Source: Pithys albifrons albifrons
Lineage: Eukaryota > Chordata > Aves > Passeriformes > Thamnophilidae
Direction of reading: 5' to 3'
Assembly (NCBI RefSeq): GCF_047495875.1
Contig: NC_092465.1
Span: 1,356,501 to 1,420,500, forward strand
Length of the DNA stretch: 64,000 nt
A program made the position numbers and the translations under genes. The notes beneath the pieces are model-generated. The model was not told where the DNA came from. It ran no database searches and worked only from the letters and a program-made list of their open reading frames with translations. This document shows positions 59,006-64,000 of this stretch, one piece after another; within the stretch, counting starts at the first letter, position 1, and each line of letters opens with the position of its first letter.

Positions 59006-59139
59006 GCAGGACCTTCAGGACTTTAAGCATAACCAAATTCTGCATTTCTTAAAATAAATGGCTCAAAGACCTTCCCTACTTGGCTGCAAAGGAACATTGT
59101 GGGAACAATGTTCTGAAAAAACCCTTCTGAAGTTCAGGA

Positions 59140-60160
59140 GAGGAGGAGCCTTAACTTTGGGAGCAGAACACAGAAGGCTTTGACACGGAGGGGCTGGAGG
59201 TGCCCAGGGCAGGGAATGGAGCTGGGAAGGGGCTGGAGAGTGCCCAGGGCAGGGAATGGAGCTGGGAAGAGGCTGGAGGTGCCCAGGGCAGGGAATGGAA
59301 CTGGGAAGGGGCTGGAGGTGCCCAGGGCAGGGAATGGAGCTGGGAAGGGGCTGGAGGTGCCCAGGGCAGGGAATGGAGCTGGGAAGGGGCTGGAGGTGCC
59401 CAGAGCAGGGAATGGAGCTGGGAAGGGGCTGGAGAGTGCCCAGGGCAGGGAATGGAGCTGGGAAGGGGCTGGAGGTGCCCAGGGCAGGGAGTGGAGCTGG
59501 GAAGGGGCTGGAGGTGCCCAGGGCAGGGAATGGAGCTGGGAAGGGGCTGGAGGTGCCCAGGGCAGGGAATGGAGCTGGGAAGGGGCTGGAGGTGCCCAGA
59601 GCAGGGAATGGAGCTGGGAAGGGGCTGGAGAGTGCCCAGGGCAGGGAATGGAGCTGGGAAGGGGCTGGAGGTGCCCAGGGCAGGGAGTGGAGCTGGGAAG
59701 GGGCTGGAGGTGCCCAGGGCAGGGAGCAGAGCTGGGAAGGGGCTGGAGGTGCCCAGGGCAGGGAGCAGAGCTGGGAAGGGGCTGGAGCAGCAGCTGAGGG
59801 AGCTGGGGGGGCTCAGCTGGAGCAAAGGAGGCTCAGGGGGCACCTTCTGGCTCTGCAATCCCTGCCAGGAGGGGGGAGCCGGGACAGGGGGTCGGGCTGT
59901 GCCCCAGGGCACAGGGACAGGAGCAGAGGGCACGGCCTCAGGCTGGGCCAGGGCAGAATTAGATGGATATTGGGAACAATTCCTGCCTGGAAATTGCCAT
60001 CCAGCCCTGGCACAGGTTGCTCTCCCTACCCCTGGAGATTCAAAGCCGTGTGGATGTGACACTTGGGGACATGGTCAGTGGTGCCCTGGGCAGTGCTGGG
60101 GGATATTGGACTCTTTGGGCTCCAAGGGCTTTTCCAGCCCAAACCATTCCATGATTCCAT
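59140..60160 (+). mobile_element. CR1 LINE copy with the 39-bp array inside it
   Basis: After the array come GAGGGAGCTGGGGGGGCTCA, CAATCCCTGCCAGGAGGGGG, GAGGGCACGGCCTCAGGCTG, TAGATGGATATTGGGAACAA, GATTCAAAGCCGTGTGGATG and a tail ending TTCCATGATTCCATG, the CR1 sense order. Confidence 0.88.
59182..59800. repeat. 39-40-bp minisatellite nested in a CR1 copy (same family as 2319-2995)
   Basis: About 15 units with the same core GTGCCCAGGGCAGGGAATGG and GGGAAGGGGCTGGAG, the same left flank GACACGGAGG and the same right flank (CAGCAGCTGAGGGAGCTG). Confidence 0.95.
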
Positions 60161-60250
60161 GCCATGCCCACACTCCCACGTGTGCCACTCACACCCCCAC
60201 TCCCTTCCCTCCACTCCGCAGCCCCAAAGGAGGAGGAAGCCCCGTCCTAC

Positions 60251-60431
60251 CTGGGGATATGATGTAGAAGAAGTCCTTGAACTCGTCCATCCACACCTCT
60301 GCCAGCCTCCTGTTGTTCTTGTTGATGACGTGGCCGGTGCCCCCCGGGAAGGTGTAGGGGGTGGCCTTGCGGAACACGTGCCCCACGTGGGAGCAGGTGA
60401 CGATCTCCAGGGAGCCCCCGCACTGCCACAC
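60251..60431 (-). CDS. GALNT13: GALNT13 internal exon: end of catalytic domain
   Basis: 181 bp, 60 codons plus one base, from [10 protein letters not shown] to DFFYIISP. The gene encodes polypeptide N-acetylgalactosaminyltransferase 13, a Golgi type II membrane enzyme that transfers GalNAc from UDP-GalNAc to Ser/Thr to start mucin-type O-glycans, mainly in neurons. This exon corresponds to about human residues 326-385. It holds SHVGHVFRK, whose His in GHVFR is the third metal ligand of the family (H344 in GALNT1 numbering), and the TPYTFPGG loop. The acceptor is TTGCAG, phase 0, and the donor GTAGGA, phase 1. The preceding exon (with the WGGENLE motif) is not found up to 64000. The linker in the next exon separates it from GALNT1. 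Confidence 0.95.
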
Positions 60432-60486
60432 CTGCAACGGGAAGGGCACTCGGGCTGAGCCCAGCAGGGCACCCCCAGCAGGGGCA

Positions 60487-61100
60487 TGACCCAGAACACA
60501 CCCAGGCTGGGGGATGCCAGGGGCACAGGGCACACCAGGGGAGCTGAAATGACCCAGAACACACCCAGGCTGGGGGATGCCAGGGGTACAGGGCACACCA
60601 GGGGAGCTGGAATGACCCAGAACACACCCAGGTTGGGGGATGCCAGGGGTACAGGGCACACCAGGGGAGCTGGAATGACCCAGAACACACCCAGGCTGGG
60701 GGATGCCAGGGGCACAGGGCACACCAGGGGAGCTGGAATGACCCAGAACGCACCTAAATGGCTGTTCCCAGAGCAACTGTGGGGCACTGGGGGAACTGGG
60801 CAGCCCAGCTGGTGGATGCCAGGAGCAAAGGGCACACCAGGGGGGCTGGGACTGACCCAGAACACACCCAGCTGACTGTTCCCAAAGCAACTGGGGGAAC
60901 TGGGCAGCCCAGTTGGTGGATGTCAGGGGCACAGGGCACGCCAGGAGAGCTGGGAATGACCCAGAACACACCCAGGCTGGGGGATGCCAGGGGCACAGGG
61001 CACACCAGGGGAGCTGGGAATGACCCAGAACACACCCAGGCTGGGGGATGCCAGGGGCACAGGGCACACCAGGGGAGCTGGGAATGACCCAGAACACACC
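60487..61100. repeat. About 62-bp minisatellite upstream of GALNT13 catalytic exon
   Basis: Units of ATGACCCAGAACACACCCAG, GCTGGGGGATGCCAGGGGCA and CAGGGCACACCAGGGGAGC. A longer variant with GTTCCCAAAGCAACTGGGGG recurs near 60765, 60880 and 61108. The array starts about 55 bp from the exon's 3' splice site. Confidence 0.93.
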
Positions 61101-62021
61101 CAGCTGACTGTTCCCAAAGCAATTGGGGGAACTGGGGGCACTGGGCAGCCCAGCAGGGCACACAGTGGGGCTCAGTCCCAGCCCAGCAGCCCCCCCAGTT
61201 CTCTGCTCTCCTGGCAGGAAATCCCTCCCGTGCCACCATTGGTAAAAACATCTGCTCTGGGCACTCTCAAAGCACATTTTTGGCTCTGCTGGGTGAAATC
61301 TGTTCCCTCTGACACCTGCACCCTCTTCTTACAAAAGGGCTTTTTCAACATTATTTTAAAACCCCAAACAAATCAACCTTCCTGGATAATCCCTTGTGAA
61401 GGGACTGCTCTCCCAAAGTTCCTATCCTGGCTCAGGACTGTGGGATTTCAGGGATCTGTCACCACACCCTCTGGAATGCAGGATGTACAAGTAATAAATA
61501 GGAGGAAAACATCCTCAAATATCTAATACCAAAAATCTCTGCAAAGAAACCAACTGATCTGGTGTATGTTGAATATTCTCCCTCCGGAATCCTCAGAATC
61601 CTGACGGAGAAAACGAAGGTCAGGCTGAGGAAAGGGGAACTGCAGCCACACAAACACATTTCCAGCCCCCCGTGCCCCTGCAGAGTTCCTGCCCTCCCAC
61701 AGCTGAGCAGCCCTGCCCAGCCTCGAGCTCTGCCATCTGCCTGCCAGGGATTAGGGATTTGTATCCCCACATTCCACTCCCCAGCACGCAAAATTAACTC
61801 CAGAGTCACAGTGAACTTCCAAAATGTTGTCCCAGGCACTGACCTGTGCCCACACGGCCCTGGCATCCCCACAGCAGGGCAGGGATTGGGATAAAACTCT
61901 GTATTCCAGCGTGTTCCAATGCTCTCCTACACCTGGAACTCCTCAGCTGGAAGGGGAGACCTCACTAAGGGGAGGCTGAAACTGCTGTTAATGAACTGCT
62001 GTGTCTGGGACACCCTTGATA

Positions 62022-62440
62022 GAATTCCAGGATGGTTTGGGTGGGAAGGGACCTTAAAGCTCATCCAGTGCCACCCTGTGCCATGGGCAGGGACACCTCC
62101 CACCTGCCCAGGGTGCTCCAACCTGGCCTTGGACACTCCCAGGGATGGATCCAGGGGCAGCCACAGCTTCTCTGCCCAACCTGTGCCAGGGCCTGCCCAC
62201 CCTCCCAGACACCAATTCCTTCCCAATATCCCCTTTCCCAGCCCTGCCCTCTGGCAATGGGAAGCCATTCCCTGTGTCCTGTCCCTCCATCCCTTGTCCC
62301 CAGTCCCTCTCCAGCTCTCCTGGAGCCCCTTTGGGCCCTGCCAGGGGCTCTCAGGTGTCCCTGGAGCCTTCCCTTCTCCAGGGGAACATTCCCAGCTCTC
62401 CCAGCCTGGCTCCAGAGCGGGGGGAGATCCAGCCCAGCAC
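62022..62440 (-). mobile_element. CR1 LINE 3' fragment
   Basis: TAGAATTCCAGGATGGTTTG, GGGACCTTAAAGCTCATCCA and full CR1 order to GGGGGAGATCCAGCCCAGC. Confidence 0.9.
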
Positions 62441-64000
62441 TATTTCCATCAAGGAAGGGTTTTATTGGATACTGCACTGAGGAACAAGTGAATTATCCCT
62501 CCTGCCCCTCATTCATTTCCCATAAGAACTCCCACAACAGCCCAAGGACAACTTGTCACTACATCATGTCCTTGAGGAAATCCTCCCTTCCCTGTCCTGC
62601 CAGACATCCCAGATAACCTGTCAGAGCACACACTTCCCTTCCCCAGCTCTGCTTTGGCCTTCTTGGATTATTCTAAAGAAGAATCTTCTTTTTTTCCTGA
62701 TGCACAGATTATTTTTAATACCCTCCCAAGCCATATGAGCTCCTTTCTAAACATCAAGTTTTCAGGGCATTCTCCCACTGGGAAAAACATTTAGAGAACA
62801 CAACAGAAAATTAAAAATGTTTAAAGAATTCTATAAATAAAAATAAGGGTTAAGAAGAAATGAGGTTTTCATTATTAAATCAGACTCTTGGAGCTGGGAA
62901 AGATTCCTGCTGGGGGTATTATTATTTTTTTCCAATTGCCTTTATTAAAAGACATCCTATAAAAGAGTCATTAAAGACCAATCACTAATGAGCAGCAGCA
63001 CAGCTAAAAGACAAGATATTGATTTCCCCAGAAATAATCAAATTATCCCCAGTGGATGCTGCTCCAGAGGCCTCCCTGAAATTCCTGGGAGCCCCAAAGG
63101 GCTGCAAATCCACCCTTGTAATGATGCTGGTTGGGGAAATGCCAGTGCTGGTGGCACAGAGATGGGCCATGGGAGGGAACCTGGGCACACCCCATGGGGG
63201 AGGGAAAGGCACTTTGGAACAGTTTTGAGGGTTCAGGGATTCCCAAAACAGAGATTTGTGTTTCTTTTCTGCACTCTGGGCCAACACCAGAACTCCCCAC
63301 TCCAACTGGGGACAAAACAGCAGCTCCAGGAACATCCCAGGGGCTCAATCCGAGCACAGTCACTTCCAAACCAGGACTGAGTCTCGTGTTTTCCATGAAT
63401 CCTGCTGGAAAATGGCAGGTGTGGAGCTGCAGGAACCTCCCCAAACCCTCCCAGTTTCCTGCAGGTGGGTCCCCTCAGGGGGGTTTTAAACCCCTTCAGT
63501 GTCACTGGCCCAGTGGGACTCAATGGACCTGAAGAGCTGGTTGGGCTTTACAGACCAATAAATAATTCCAATAAACATAAACCAAACAAAACTAAATTAA
63601 TAATTCCAATAAGCAGCACCAGGTGGTTCCTGGCCTTCCCATGGCAACATCCCAGTGCTGGAAATTCATCAATTAATTAATTTTATTTCTATTCTTAACA
63701 CCAACCCCTTAATTAGGCCGTGCAGATATTCCAGGCTGGCAATGGCTCTCCAAATTTTAGTGAAAAATCCTCTGAAGACACAAATTAATGTTTCCTAATA
63801 TGATGCTCCACCATTCACGTGTCTCCTTTCCCCACTTCCCTCCCCTCAGCCTTAACAAGTGTTTTATATTCTGATTATATTCCTGATTAGATTCTTCTGT
63901 TCTGATTCTGTTCTTCCCCCCAGGTTCTCATACAAGGGCAGAGCTGCTGCTCAGCTTCTATCCCTGGGATTTCTGGATTTCCTTGGGCTTTGTCTCTCCC

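Larger units (their letters stand above)
54758..60250 (-). other. GALNT13 intron between catalytic and linker exons
   Basis: 5.5 kb. Arrays lie at 54882-55065, 58395-59005 and 59182-59800, with CR1 copies at 55965-56370 and 59140-60160. The stretches 55085-55960 and 56375-58390 are unique, and I recognise nothing in them. Confidence 0.85.
60432..64000 (-). other. GALNT13 intron upstream of the catalytic exon (partial)
   Basis: Runs off the right end. It contains a 62-bp-unit array (60487-61100) and one CR1 copy (62022-62440). No upstream GALNT13 exon such as the WGGENLE exon is found. The stretches 61140-62020 and 62440-64000 are unique with no recognised feature. Confidence 0.8.

Noticed and set aside
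60432..64000. Earlier GALNT13 exon (WGGENLE motif)
   Set aside because: No frame encodes it; it should be beyond 64000.
1..64000. A consistent strand bias of G-rich arrays relative to transcription
   Set aside because: Arrays at 7-13, 21, 40, 48 and 51 kb are G-rich on plus, but those at 22-25, 32, 44-46, 54 and 58 kb are C-rich on plus, so no uniform bias exists.
1..64000. tRNA, rRNA or small nuclear RNA genes
   Set aside because: I saw no A/B box pair with cloverleaf potential and no known small RNA sequence, but a covariance-model search was not possible.

Overview
The window looks like nuclear DNA from a bird, probably a passerine. The evidence is the many CR1 LINE 3' ends (over 30 fragments in both orientations) and two genes whose exons read as bird-like versions of vertebrate KCNJ3 (GIRK1/Kir3.1) and GALNT13. 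Both genes lie on the minus strand, in the same relative order and orientation as on human 2q24 (GALNT13 upstream, KCNJ3 downstream). No bacterial, organellar or viral gene was found.

Layout in plus coordinates. KCNJ3 has exon 1 at 25963-26640 and exon 2 at 19192-19408; its last coding exon is not in the window and should lie beyond the left end, so 1-19191 is best read as part of its intron 2. A CpG-rich promoter region (about 26.6-27.7 kb) carries a tandem array just upstream of the start codon. The space between the genes is only about 8.7 kb. The 3' half of GALNT13 follows in six exons: 60251-60431 (end of the catalytic domain), 54618-54757 (linker), 51146-51244 and 48136-48270 (lectin alpha and beta repeats), and two alternative last exons at 39797-39982 and 35365-35505, each coding a different version of the lectin gamma repeat. 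Its 5' exons lie beyond the right end.

About a third of the window is tandem repeat: some 30 separate minisatellite arrays with units from 3 to 130 bp, most unrelated to each other. They fill every intron seen and the intergenic space. Several were built out of CR1 copies. Some sit directly on gene parts: one array reiterates the 5' splice site of GALNT13 exon 54618-54757, another forms the 3' splice-site region of exon 48136-48270, and a third occupies the KCNJ3 5' flank. Long open frames inside these arrays are products of low-stop repeat sequence and are not annotated as genes.

The two genes are not known to act in one pathway. KCNJ3 is a G-protein-gated K+ channel subunit of heart and neurons; GALNT13 is a Golgi enzyme that starts mucin-type O-glycans, mainly in neurons. 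Their closeness is inherited synteny. The unusual aspects are how compact and GC3-rich both genes are here and how much repeat surrounds short exons. There is one assembly gap (6610-6709) flanked by an identical 69-bp duplication.
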